A stretch of DNA of 34,570 bases, taken from Rhodoplanes elegans. GTDB taxonomy: Bacteria > Pseudomonadota > Alphaproteobacteria > Rhizobiales > Xanthobacteraceae. Position 1 is the first letter of the stretch, and each line of letters begins with the position of its first letter. Of the stretch, positions 17,295 through 25,134 are shown in pieces. Below the pieces are notes generated by a model, which saw only the letters and a list, made by a program, of their open reading frames with translations, searched no databases and was not told where the DNA came from. The stretch covers positions 1-34,570 of the forward strand of contig NZ_NHSK01000200.1 in assembly GCF_016653355.1 (NCBI RefSeq), given 5' to 3'. A program made the translations under genes and the position numbers.

Positions 17295-17370
17295 GTCCGC
17301 AAGAGCGGGTTTCGTCCGCAAGAGCGGGTTTCGTCCGCAAGAGCGGGTTTCGGCCCGCGAGAGCGGGCTC
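17295..17370. repeat. 19-bp tandem repeat array, each unit a small hairpin
   Basis: GTCCGCAAGAGCGGGTTTC occurs three times without change (17295-17313, 17314-17332, 17333-17351), then once in diverged form (17352-17370). Each unit contains CCGC-AAGA-GCGG, so the array can form a row of four small stem-loops. It lies 46-120 nt before nfuA, in its leader or promoter region. Confidence 0.93.
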
Positions 17371-17466
17371 GGTTCCCAAGAGATGTCCCTTCGCGGGACG
17401 GGCGTCAACCGGGCGGCCGCCGCGCTGCGTCGTCGCCCCGGAGGGCCGTCGGGCGGCCCGAGGGGC

Positions 17467-17961
17467 TCAGGTCATGGCGTCCAGCTCGTCGTCGCCGAGG
17501 TGCCCGGGCACGATCGCCATCGGGATCGGGAACGAGCCGGCCGACTTGGTGAGGCCGCTGACCAGCGGGCCGGGGCCTTCGTTGTCGTCGCCGGCGGCCA
17601 GCACCAGCACGGCGATGTCTTCGTCGGTGTCGATCAGCCGGGTGATCTCGGTCGCCGGGTCGCCCTCGCGGATCACCCGGTCCGGCGTGATGCCCGAGAT
17701 GCCGTTGGCGCGCGCCGCGAAGCGGGCCAGCATCGCCTCGGCCTCCTCGCGCTGCTCGGCCCGCATGATGTCGGCGACGCCGAGCCATTGCGGCGCCCGG
17801 TCGCCGATCTCGATGACGCGCAGCATCACCATGCCGGCGCCGGTGCGAGCGGCCCGCCGGGCGGCGAAATAGACGGCGCGGTCGCATTCCGGCGTCTCGT
17901 CGATGACCACGAGAAACTTGGGCTTGTGCCCGGCCTCGTAGCTGCGGCGCTTCCGGCTCAT
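17467..17961 (-). CDS. Universal stress protein (UspA family)
   Basis: This 164-residue single-domain Usp protein begins with a basic stretch (MSRKRRSYEAGHKPK) followed by the first strand FLVVIDETPECDRAV. A second core strand (MVMLRVIE), a third (IAVLVLAAG at about 130) and a C-terminal SFPIPMAIVPG complete the fold. The ATP-binding loop near the C-terminus is only partly conserved, so nucleotide binding is uncertain. The ATG at 17961 is preferred to a 58-residue upstream extension that runs into an intergenic repeat. Its place between trpS and nfuA is typical for the order; the exact function is unknown. Confidence 0.85.
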   Translation of the reverse strand: MSRKRRSYEAGHKPKFLVVIDETPECDRAVYFAARRAARTGAGMVMLRVIEIGDRAPQWLGVADIMRAEQREEAEAMLARFAARANGISGITPDRVIREGDPATEITRLIDTDEDIAVLVLAAGDDNEGPGPLVSGLTKSAGSFPIPMAIVPGHLGDDELDAMT

Positions 17962-18063
17962 GGCATGTCCCGGGCGGCCACCCGGCGCCGCCTCTTTCGA
18001 CGGCCGAATCTGCCACGGCGGGACCCGGCCGGGCAAGGTGGGTGGCGGGTGCGCTCGGATCCC

Positions 18064-18188
18064 GTCGTCCCGGGGCGCGCCGATCAGGCGCGAGCCCGGG
18101 ACCCATACCCCCTGTCTCGCGTGAGCCACCGGCACCGGGCGAATGGGTTCCGGGCTCGCGGACCTGATGGTCCGCGCCCCGGAGCGAC
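18064..18188. repeat. Palindromic intergenic repeat (family A, variant)
   Basis: The outer arms GTCGTCCCGGGGCGCG and CGCGCCCCGGAGCGAC are near-complementary, and inner arms CGAGCCCGGGACCCAT and ATGGGTTCCGGGCTCG also pair. It is a diverged copy of the elements at 19332 and 32672, and it sits between trpS and the stress-protein gene. Confidence 0.8.
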
Positions 18189-18198
18189 CGGCGCCCTC

Positions 18199-19236
18199 CT
18201 ACTTCCCCACGAACCCCACGATCTCCTTGACGTGCCGCATCGTCTCCGAGGCGAGCACGCGGGCGCGGGCGCTGCCGTCGGCGAGGATGCCGTCGATATA
18301 GCTCGCGTCGCTGGTCAGCCGCTTCATCTCGGCGCCGATCGGGCCGAGCTTCGCCACCGCGAGGTCGATCAGCGCGCCCTTGAAGGTCGAGAACTGGCCG
18401 CCGCCGTACTCGGACAGCACCGCGGCCGGCGTGGTGCCGGCGAGCGCCGCGTAGATGCCGACCAGATTGTCGGCCTCGGGGCGGCCTTCGAGACCCTTCT
18501 CCTCGCTCGGCAGCGGCTCGGGATCGGTCTTCGCCTTCTTGATCTTCTGGGCGATCGTGTCGGCGTCGTCGGCGAGGTTGATGCGCGAGTAGTCCGAGGG
18601 GTCGGATTTCGACATCTTCTTGGTGCCGTCGCGCAGGCTCATCACGCGCGTCGCCGGGCCGGTGATCAGCGGCTCGGCCATCGGGAAGAACAGCCCGTCG
18701 GCGAAGCCCGCCGCCTCGATGTCGGTCTTGAAGTCGTTGTTGAACTTCTGGGCGATGTCGCGGGTCAGCTCGAGATGCTGCTTCTGGTCCTCGCCGATCG
18801 GCACGTGGGTCGCGCGGTATACCAGGATGTCGGCGGCCATCAGGCTCGGATAGGCATAGAGGCCGAGCGAGGCGTTCTCGCGGTCCTTGCCGGCCTTCTC
18901 CTTGAACTGCGTCATCCGGTTCATCCAGCCGAGGCGGGCGACGCAGTTGAACACCCAGGCGAGCTCGGCGTGCTCCGGCACCTGGCTCTGGTTGAAGACG
19001 ATGTGCGCCTTGGGGTCGATGCCGGCGGCGATGAAGGCGGCCGCGACCTCGCGGATCGACTTCCTCAGCTCGGCCGGCTCCTGCCACACCGTGATGGCGT
19101 GCAGGTCGACCACGCAATAGATGCACTCGCAGCGCGACTGCAGCTTCACGAAGTTGACGATGGCGCCGAGATAGTTGCCGAGATGCAGGTTTCCGGTCGG
19201 CTGAACGCCGGAAAACACGAGGTCCTTGAACGCCAT
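18199..19236 (-). CDS. trpS: Tryptophanyl-tRNA synthetase TrpS
   Basis: TrpS is a class I synthetase that charges tRNA-Trp. The 345-residue protein has the HIGH-type motif PTGNLHLGN at 13-21 and KMSKS at 207-211 ([11 protein letters not shown]), with the expected length and no gaps. The ATG at 19236 has GGAGGA about 7 nt upstream; an earlier in-frame ATG at 19290 lies in repeat-flanking DNA. It follows murJ in the usual order, but a palindromic repeat separates the two. Confidence 0.96.
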   Translation of the reverse strand: MAFKDLVFSGVQPTGNLHLGNYLGAIVNFVKLQSRCECIYCVVDLHAITVWQEPAELRKSIREVAAAFIAAGIDPKAHIVFNQSQVPEHAELAWVFNCVARLGWMNRMTQFKEKAGKDRENASLGLYAYPSLMAADILVYRATHVPIGEDQKQHLELTRDIAQKFNNDFKTDIEAAGFADGLFFPMAEPLITGPATRVMSLRDGTKKMSKSDPSDYSRINLADDADTIAQKIKKAKTDPEPLPSEEKGLEGRPEADNLVGIYAALAGTTPAAVLSEYGGGQFSTFKGALIDLAVAKLGPIGAEMKRLTSDASYIDGILADGSARARVLASETMRHVKEIVGFVGK

Positions 19237-19331
19237 CACCAGTCCTCCAGATCGCGGCGGCGGTTTGCCACGCGAGGCCAGGGGGCGCAAGGGGCCGGGC
19301 GGATATATGCGCCCGGGCGGCCCGGTCCGCC

Positions 19332-19434
19332 GTCATTCCGGGGCGCGGCAAAGCCGCGAACCCGGAATCCAGCGTCTTACTCGGCATTCTCGGCTGGATT
19401 CCGGGTTCGGCGCGCAGCGCCGCCCCGGAATGAC
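19332..19434. repeat. Palindromic intergenic repeat (family A)
   Basis: Outer arms GTCATTCCGGGGCGCG and CGCCCCGGAATGAC and inner arms AACCCGGAATCCAGC and GCTGGATTCCGGGTT form a long cruciform-like element between murJ and trpS. This type of sequence is common in alphaproteobacterial intergenic DNA; I give no family name. Confidence 0.9.
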
Positions 19435-19454
19435 CGAGGTGACCAGTCGACGGT

Positions 19455-21086
19455 TCAGGACGACGCGCGTGGGCGACGCCGCAGCGCGGCGGCGATCTCG
19501 GCCGGGCGGACGACGCGGAACAGCCCGAGCAGGGCCACATAGGCGGCGGTGCCGACGGCCAGCAGCACGAGCAGCACGGCGAAGCGGCCGAGCGTGCCGG
19601 TCGGGATGCCCGGCGCCTCGATGGCGGCGCGGGCGGCGGCGACGGCGGCGGCCATCACGAGGGTCGCCAGCGCGATGCGCGGAATGCGGGTCGCCGCGGC
19701 GCGATCGAAGCGCAGCCAGCCGCGCCGGGCCAGCACCACGGCGAGCAGCGCCGGGGCCACATAGCCGCCGGCCGCGATGGCGGCGGCGACCCCGACATGG
19801 CCGTAGGCCGGGAACAGGGCCAGCGCCCCGGCGCTCGACGCCGCGAGGCCGGCGAGCGCCGTCGTCATCGGCGTGTGGGTGTCCTCGCGGGCGAACGAGA
19901 TGGCGCCCAAGACCTTTTCCGCGACGTGACCCGGCAGCCCGAAGGCGAGCGCCGCCAGCGCCGACGCCACCATGGTCGTGTCGTGGGGCGAGAAGGCGCC
20001 GCGCTCGAACAGGGCGCGAGCGATCGGCGCGGCCAGGAGCACGAAGCCGGCCGCGCAGGGCAAAGCGAGGCCCAGCGCCAGCGCCATCGCGCGCCCTTGC
20101 GCGGCGGCGATCTCCTCCGCCGTGCCGGACCGTACCGTGCCGGCGATCACGGGTCCCATCACGGCGGCGATCGCCACCGAGACGACGCCGAGCGGAAACT
20201 CGTAGAGCCGATCGGCGTAGTAGAGCCACGACACCGCGGCCGGCGACGGCGAGGCGATCATGGCGCCGGCCATCAGGGTGATCTGCGGGATGCCGCCGGC
20301 CAGCAGCCCGGGGCCGGCGAGGACGAGGAGGCGGCGCAGCTCGGGGCCGCCCGACAGCCGCAGCCGCCGCGGCCGCACCGGCAGGCGCAGCGCCGCACCG
20401 CCGATCAGCAGCGTCTGGGCGAGCCCGGCGACGACGATCGCGACCGCCAGCACGGATCCCGCATGGGCCGTCACGGCCGGCCCGCCGACCAGGAGGGAGG
20501 CGACCGCCGCGATCAGCACGCCGTTGAACGCGATCGGCCCGAACGCGACCGCCCCGACCCGGCCCTCGGCGTTGAGGATGGCGCCGAGCACGGCGACGCA
20601 GCCGGCGATCACCACATAGGGGGCCGAGAGACGCACCAGCTGCGCGGCCAGCGCGAAGCGTTCGCCGTCGGCGGAAAAGCCCGGCGCGATGACGTGGACG
20701 ACGAGCGGCGCGGCGACGATCAGCACGAGCGTCGCGAGACCCAGCACCACGGCGGTGAGCCCGAGCGCGCCCTCGCCGAAGGCCCGGACCGCGTCGCGCC
20801 CCTGCGTGTCGCGCAGCCGCAGCCACAGCGGCACGAAGGCGCCGTTCAGCGCCCCTTCGGCGAGCAGGCGGCGGAACAGGTTCGGCACCTGCAGGGCGGC
20901 GAAGTAGGCGTCCGCCATGGGGCTTGCGCCGAGCAGCGCGGCGATGCCGGCGTCGCGCAAAAAGGCGAGCAGGCGCGAGCCGAGCGTCGCGGCTCCCACC
21001 GTCCCGACCTTCTCGGCGACGCCGCCGGCGCCGTCGGTCATCGCGCCGCCGGAGCCGTCGGTCGTCGCGCGGTCGGGGCTGTGCAT
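19455..21086 (-). CDS. murJ: Lipid II flippase MurJ
   Basis: MurJ moves lipid II across the inner membrane for peptidoglycan synthesis. The product is 543 residues from the chosen start and almost wholly hydrophobic, with about 14 predicted membrane helices. Family landmarks include the N-terminal GSRLLAFLRDAGIAALLGAS, MADAYFAALQVPNLFRRLLAEGA and the central YYADRLYEFPLGV. The ATG at 21086 has GGAG about 10 nt upstream; an ATG at 21041 would remove a low-complexity Asp/Gly-rich prefix and give 528 residues, closer to the family norm. It is divergent from the adenosine kinase gene. Confidence 0.94.
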   Translation of the reverse strand: MHSPDRATTDGSGGAMTDGAGGVAEKVGTVGAATLGSRLLAFLRDAGIAALLGASPMADAYFAALQVPNLFRRLLAEGALNGAFVPLWLRLRDTQGRDAVRAFGEGALGLTAVVLGLATLVLIVAAPLVVHVIAPGFSADGERFALAAQLVRLSAPYVVIAGCVAVLGAILNAEGRVGAVAFGPIAFNGVLIAAVASLLVGGPAVTAHAGSVLAVAIVVAGLAQTLLIGGAALRLPVRPRRLRLSGGPELRRLLVLAGPGLLAGGIPQITLMAGAMIASPSPAAVSWLYYADRLYEFPLGVVSVAIAAVMGPVIAGTVRSGTAEEIAAAQGRAMALALGLALPCAAGFVLLAAPIARALFERGAFSPHDTTMVASALAALAFGLPGHVAEKVLGAISFAREDTHTPMTTALAGLAASSAGALALFPAYGHVGVAAAIAAGGYVAPALLAVVLARRGWLRFDRAAATRIPRIALATLVMAAAVAAARAAIEAPGIPTGTLGRFAVLLVLLAVGTAAYVALLGLFRVVRPAEIAAALRRRPRASS

Positions 21087-21141
21087 GCGGTCCGGTCTCC
21101 GGAGACCGTTAAGGACGGGCGCGGCGCGGACCGTGCCGGCG

Positions 21142-21169
21142 TTGAAACGGGGCGGCCCGTCGCTATAGT
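21142..21169 (+). promoter_or_regulatory. Promoter of the adenosine kinase gene
   Basis: TTGAAA (21142-21147), a 16-nt spacer and TATAGT (21164-21169) make one of the best sigma-70-type promoters in the window. Transcription would start near 21176, about 115 nt before the gene, in the divergent gap with murJ. Confidence 0.65.
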
Positions 21170-21291
21170 GCGCCGCCGCCTCGCGACGCACCCGACCGGG
21201 CGCGCGCGCTTTTCATGACCTATGCAGGGTCGCAGGCGCCCCGGCAAGCGCGGCGCGCGCCGGCGGCGGCCCGCCCATCGCGAGATCTCGG

Positions 21292-22293
21292 ATGACCGCT
21301 CTCCGCTACGACGTGCTCGGTTTAGGCAATGCCATCGTCGACGTCATCGCCCGCGCCGAGGACGACTTCCTGGTGGCGCACGGGATGCGCAAGGGCGGCA
21401 TGGCGCTGATCGACGAGGCGCGCGCCGAGGCCGTCTATGCCGCCATGGGGCCGGCGGTCGAGATCTCCGGCGGCTCGGCCGCCAACACGATCGTCGGCAC
21501 GGCGAGCTTCGGGGCACGCGCGGCCTTCGCCGGCAAGGTGAAGAACGACGGGCTCGGCGGCGTCTTCGCCCACGACATCCGGGCCGCCAAGGTGGCGTTC
21601 GACACGCAGCCTGCCGAGGGCGGCCCGGCGACGGCGCGCTGCTTCATCATGGTGACGCCGGACGGCGAGCGCACCATGAACACGTATCTCGGCGCCGCCC
21701 AGGACCTGCATCCCTTCGACATCGACACCGACACGGTGGCGGGCGCGGCGATCACCTATCTCGAAGGCTATCTGTGGGATCCGGAGAACGCCAAGAACGC
21801 CTTCCTGAAGGCGGCCGAGATCGCCCACGCGGCCGGCCGCACCGTGGCGTTGACGTTGTCGGACGCCTTCTGCGTCGACCGCTGGCGCGACGAGTTCCTG
21901 CATCTGATGCGCTCCGGCACGGTCGACCTCGTCTTCGCCAACGAGGCGGAGCTGCACAGCCTCTATCAGACCGCCGACATGGACGCGGCGCTCGCCCAGC
22001 TCCGGCAGGACGCCAAGCTCGCCGCCGTGACGCGCAGCGAGAAGGGCTGCCTCGTCGTGTCGCGCGAGGAGACGACGGCCGTGCACGCGTTCCCGGTGCA
22101 GCGCGTCGTCGACACCACGGGCGCCGGCGACCTGTTCGCGGCCGGCTTCCTGGTCGGGCTCGCCCGCGGCCGCTCGAACGCGGAGGCGGCCCGGCTCGGT
22201 GCGCTCGCCGCCGCCGAGATCATCCAGCATCTCGGCGCCCGCCCCGAGACGTCGCTCGCCGAGCTCGCCCGCGACAACGGGCTGTTGGTGTGA
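21292..22293 (+). CDS. PfkB-family adenosine kinase
   Basis: This 333-residue ribokinase-like sugar kinase is most like bacterial adenosine kinases, which phosphorylate adenosine to AMP. Motif one (GGSAANT, 60-66) and motif two (DTTGAGDLFAAGF, 274-286) are intact, with D280 as the catalytic base. LGNAIVDVIARAEDDFL at the N-terminus and MRKGGMALID match the rhizobial adenosine kinase group that I recall. The ATG at 21292 follows a GAG-containing region with no strong ribosome site. Adenosine salvage would take care of the adenosine released from S-adenosylhomocysteine, but no genetic link to metK exists here. A related sugar kinase is the main alternative. Confidence 0.88.
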   Translation: MTALRYDVLGLGNAIVDVIARAEDDFLVAHGMRKGGMALIDEARAEAVYAAMGPAVEISGGSAANTIVGTASFGARAAFAGKVKNDGLGGVFAHDIRAAKVAFDTQPAEGGPATARCFIMVTPDGERTMNTYLGAAQDLHPFDIDTDTVAGAAITYLEGYLWDPENAKNAFLKAAEIAHAAGRTVALTLSDAFCVDRWRDEFLHLMRSGTVDLVFANEAELHSLYQTADMDAALAQLRQDAKLAAVTRSEKGCLVVSREETTAVHAFPVQRVVDTTGAGDLFAAGFLVGLARGRSNAEAARLGALAAAEIIQHLGARPETSLAELARDNGLLV

Positions 22294-22494
22294 AAGCTCT
22301 GAACTTTTAAGAGATTTTTCAGCATTCCGCAGCGTGCCGTCGGGGCGCCACAGTGTGCCACGGAGGAGCCGCTATTCGGCCAAAGCCGCCTGCGATGAGA
22401 GGAACCGTAACGATTTGGTAAGCGCGCATCGTTAACGATCGGTTGAGCCGACTTCGCTCGAGCCGAGCGGCGCGACACTCTGGAGCCCCTTGCC
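22294..22494. other. Gap after adenosine kinase with TAACGAT repeats
   Basis: TAACGAT occurs at 22408-22414 and 22433-22439, with its reverse complement ATCGTTA at 22428-22434. The sites lie 55-90 nt before the next gene and may bind a regulator. No gene is seen. Confidence 0.35.
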
Positions 22495-23682
22495 ATGGGC
22501 GAGCACGACACGGGGGAGGGCGGCTTCGGCCGCCGACAGTTCGGGGCGCGAGCTTTCGGAGCGCACGATCTCGGAGCGCACGATCTCGGAGCACAGGGCG
22601 GCACCGGCGCCGTCGATCCGAGTGCCATCGATCCGACATCCATCGATCCGGCCCACGAGGCGTTTCCGGGCCACGAGCCCGGTCCGGGCCGTTCGGCCGG
22701 GGCGGGCGGCGCATCGGCATCGCAGCCGCCGGCGGGGCGTCCGCGCCTGCCGCGACCGGAGCCGGCGACGGCGGCCGGGTCGGGCGGGGGCCGCGACGGC
22801 ATCGACGGCCGCCACGGCGCCGTCGTCATCGACGGCCCGCAGCCGCAGCGCGGCCACCGGGGCGACACGCCCGTGAAGGCGGCGCCGTCGGTCGAGCACG
22901 ACGGCTGGCACGGCTCCGACACCATCGACATCGACGAGCCGCCGCGCCGGCGGTTCTCGTTCGCCTTCCAGGTGCCGCCCTACATGAAGGTGGCGGCCGT
23001 GATCGCTGTGGCGACCTCCTTCGGGGCGCTCGCCGGCACCTTCGCGGCGACCAGCTTCGGCCACGAGCCGGCGGCCCCGATCGTGCGCGTCACCCCGCCC
23101 GACGACAGCGCGCTGCGCGCGACCGTCGCCGACCTGCAGCGTGACGTCGCCGGGCTGCGCACCAGCCTGGAGAGCGCGACCAAGACGCTGCAGACCCAGA
23201 CCGCCAAGCTCGCCGACCGGATGGAGCGGACCGAGAAGGCCCAGGCCGAGCCGGCCCAGAAGCTCGCCAAGCTCGGCGAGGCGATCGACCGGCTGGAGAA
23301 GCGCAGCAGCCAGGCCGCAGCGGCCACTCAGGGCCCCGGCGCGCCGCCCTCGACCCTGCAGGCGCAGGCCTCCGCCCAGCAGCCGCCCGCCGGGCAGCCG
23401 ACCCAGATCCATGCCGCTGCCCCGCCGGCGCCCGTGGCGGTCGCCTCCGCCGACATGACCACAGCCTCGCTCGGCGACCCGCGCCCGCCGGCGCCCCCGG
23501 TCGTCAGCGGCTGGGTGGTGCGCGACGTGCGCCGCGGCATCGCGCTCATCGAGGGCCGCTACGGCCTCGTCGAGGTGGAGACCGGCGACACGCTGCCGGG
23601 CCTCGGCCGGATCGAGAGCATCCGCAAGCAGGACGGCCGCTGGCTGGTGGTCACCTCGCGCGGCATCATCGTCGCCCGCTGA
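22495..23682 (+). CDS. Single-pass membrane protein with coiled coil and conserved C-terminal domain
   Basis: This 395-residue protein has no function I can name. Residues 1-150 are low-complexity, acidic and Pro/Gly-rich, with two short tandem repeats (FGAHDLGAHDLGA; VDPSAIDPTSIDP). A membrane helix lies at about 164-187 with the disordered part presumably cytoplasmic. Residues 205-272 look like a coiled coil (LQRDVAGLRTSLESATKTLQ). After a Pro/Ala/Gln linker, residues 340-395 form a compact domain (GWVVRDVRRGIALIEGRYGL) of a kind I recall in other Rhizobiales hypotheticals. The ATG at 22495 has GGAG 9 nt upstream. A terminator follows. A role at the cell envelope is inference. Confidence 0.85.
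   Translation: MGEHDTGEGGFGRRQFGARAFGAHDLGAHDLGAQGGTGAVDPSAIDPTSIDPAHEAFPGHEPGPGRSAGAGGASASQPPAGRPRLPRPEPATAAGSGGGRDGIDGRHGAVVIDGPQPQRGHRGDTPVKAAPSVEHDGWHGSDTIDIDEPPRRRFSFAFQVPPYMKVAAVIAVATSFGALAGTFAATSFGHEPAAPIVRVTPPDDSALRATVADLQRDVAGLRTSLESATKTLQTQTAKLADRMERTEKAQAEPAQKLAKLGEAIDRLEKRSSQAAAATQGPGAPPSTLQAQASAQQPPAGQPTQIHAAAPPAPVAVASADMTTASLGDPRPPAPPVVSGWVVRDVRRGIALIEGRYGLVEVETGDTLPGLGRIESIRKQDGRWLVVTSRGIIVAR
22561..22658 (+). repeat. 15-bp in-frame repeats in the membrane-protein gene
   Basis: GCGCACGATCTCGGA is perfectly repeated at 22561-22575 and 22576-22590. A second 15-bp unit starting CGATCCG occurs three times at 22614-22658 with some divergence. Both keep the frame, giving five-residue repeats in the disordered region. 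Confidence 0.85.
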
Positions 23683-23711
23683 GCGGATAAAATCGTTTCC
23701 GACTGTTTCGG

Positions 23712-23745
23712 ACGGGCGGGCCGCCGCGAAGCGCCCGCCCGTTTT
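23712..23745 (+). terminator. Intrinsic terminator after the membrane-protein gene
   Basis: ACGGGCGGG (23712-23720) pairs with CCCGCCCGT (23734-23742), followed by TTTT. It lies 30 nt past the stop codon. Confidence 0.8.
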
Positions 23746-23783
23746 CCGTTCTGGCCTGGCAGCCGCCTGATCAATTCGGTCGT

Positions 23784-23822
23784 CAATCCGGGTTCGCGGC
23801 TTCGCCGCGCCCCGGAATGACG
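23784..23822. repeat. Half copy of palindromic repeat family A
   Basis: Only one arm of the family A element is present: CAATCCGGGTTCGCGGC followed by GCCGCGCCCCGGAATGAC. It forms a hairpin by itself and lies about 105 nt before the MBL-fold gene. Confidence 0.8.
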
Positions 23823-23927
23823 GCGAGCACGACGGCGTTGGTGTCTCGCATCACGTTGTGGTCAGGGGGGCTTCCCGACCGGCCCCGGGCACGGGTTATG
23901 CTTGGGCGAAGACGTGAAGGAGCCCGC

Positions 23928-24821
23928 ATGCCCGCCACCCCCGCCCGGCGTGCGACCCCGGTCCGGTCGCTCGCCCGTTTCGCCGCCCTCGTCCCTCTTC
24001 TGATCCTCGGCCTCGGTCTGCCGCTCGCCGCGATGCGGCCGGCCCTCGCCCAGCCGGCCGCGCCCGCCGCGCCGGCGGCGCCGGAGCGGCTCGACACCTG
24101 CCCGGGGCTGGTGTCGCGCACCTCGCCGCGGATCGTCCCGGCGGCGTTCCTGCCGGCGGCGCTGGCGCCCGACCAGGCGCGCGTCACCTATATCGGCCAC
24201 TCGACCTTCCTGATCGAGAGCCCGCGGCAGGTGCGGGTCGCGACCGACTACAACGACTACGTCAAGCCGACGGTCGTGCCCGACATCGCCACCATGAACC
24301 GGGCGCACTCGACCCACTACACGCTGTCGCCCGACCCCGGCATCCGCCACGTGCTGCACGGCTGGCGCGACGACGGCAAGCCGGCCGGCCACGACGTCTC
24401 CTATCAGGACGTCCATGTCCGCAGCATCGCCACCAACATCCGCGACTGGGCGGGCGGCACGGCGCGGCACGGCAACTCGATCTTCGTCATCGAGGTCGGC
24501 ACGCTGTGCATCGCCCATCTCGGCCACCTGCACCACACGCTGACGCCCCAGCAGGTGTCGGAGATCGGCCGCGTCGACGTCGTGCTGGTGCCGGTCGACG
24601 GCAGCTACACGCTCGACCTCGACGGCATGGTCGAGGTCCTGCAGGCGCTGAAGGCGCCGCTGATGATCCCGATGCACTACTTCAGCCGCTACACGCTCGA
24701 CCGCTTTCTCGAACGCGTGAAGGCCGACTACGAGATCGAGCTCGCCGAGACGCCGACGGTCGTGCTGTCGAAGACGACGCTGCCGGCCAAGCCGAAATTC
24801 CTGGTGCTGCCGGGGCGGTGA
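23928..24821 (+). CDS. Exported metallo-beta-lactamase-fold hydrolase with divergent metal motif
   Basis: This 297-residue protein has a Sec-type signal peptide (basic start, hydrophobic core about 17-36, ALA cleavage site near 41), so it is probably periplasmic. The mature part resembles UlaG-like MBL-fold proteins: VTYIGHSTFLIES (86-98), ATDYNDYV (105-112), HLGHLHH (197-203), PVDGSYTLD (222-230) and IPMHYFS (247-253). The usual HxHxDH zinc motif is not seen; its place is taken by NRAHSTHYT (124-132). Substrate is unknown. The ATG at 23928 has AAGGAG 6 nt upstream and was chosen over a 37-residue extension that starts in a repeat. Confidence 0.83.
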   Translation: MPATPARRATPVRSLARFAALVPLLILGLGLPLAAMRPALAQPAAPAAPAAPERLDTCPGLVSRTSPRIVPAAFLPAALAPDQARVTYIGHSTFLIESPRQVRVATDYNDYVKPTVVPDIATMNRAHSTHYTLSPDPGIRHVLHGWRDDGKPAGHDVSYQDVHVRSIATNIRDWAGGTARHGNSIFVIEVGTLCIAHLGHLHHTLTPQQVSEIGRVDVVLVPVDGSYTLDLDGMVEVLQALKAPLMIPMHYFSRYTLDRFLERVKADYEIELAETPTVVLSKTTLPAKPKFLVLPGR

Positions 24822-24840
24822 GGCGGCGGCCGCATCGTCC

Positions 24841-25134
24841 TCAGCCCGGGATGTGCCGGCGCGGCATCGGCGGCGGCGGATCGTTGCCGGCCATCACGTT
24901 CCAGTAGGCCCAGGAGCGCGCGTCCAGGATCCCGGGCGGCGCCTTCGCGATGGCTTCGCGAAACCCCTCGTCGCCGACATGGCGCCGCACGATCGCGACG
25001 TCCTCGGCGGTGCCGTATGTCATCACATAGGCGAGGAAGCGCACCGGATCGGCCAGCGCCGTCTCGGGCGGCTCGAACCAGATCACCCGCGGCGCCACGG
25101 CGAGGAGGTCTGGCGTGTGAGGAAGCGGTTTCAC
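24841..25134 (-). CDS. Small partner of the AbiEii-type nucleotidyltransferase (unknown function)
   Basis: This 97-residue protein starts with GTG at 25134, which overlaps the stop of the nucleotidyltransferase gene (GTGA), so the two are translationally coupled. I do not recognise a firm domain. The pattern of a WFEPPETAL start, YVMTYGTAEDVAIVRRHVG in the middle, and PPGILDARSWAYWNVMAG before a proline-rich tail resembles small proteins I recall beside AbiEii-like genes. In such a pair it would be the natural antitoxin candidate, but that is inference from context. No signal peptide, membrane helix or DNA-binding motif is evident. Confidence 0.72.
   Translation of the reverse strand: MKPLPHTPDLLAVAPRVIWFEPPETALADPVRFLAYVMTYGTAEDVAIVRRHVGDEGFREAIAKAPPGILDARSWAYWNVMAGNDPPPPMPRRHIPG

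Noticed and set aside
17295-17370. CRISPR-like array
   Set aside because: Units are 19 bp and directly adjacent with no spacers, and there are no cas genes.
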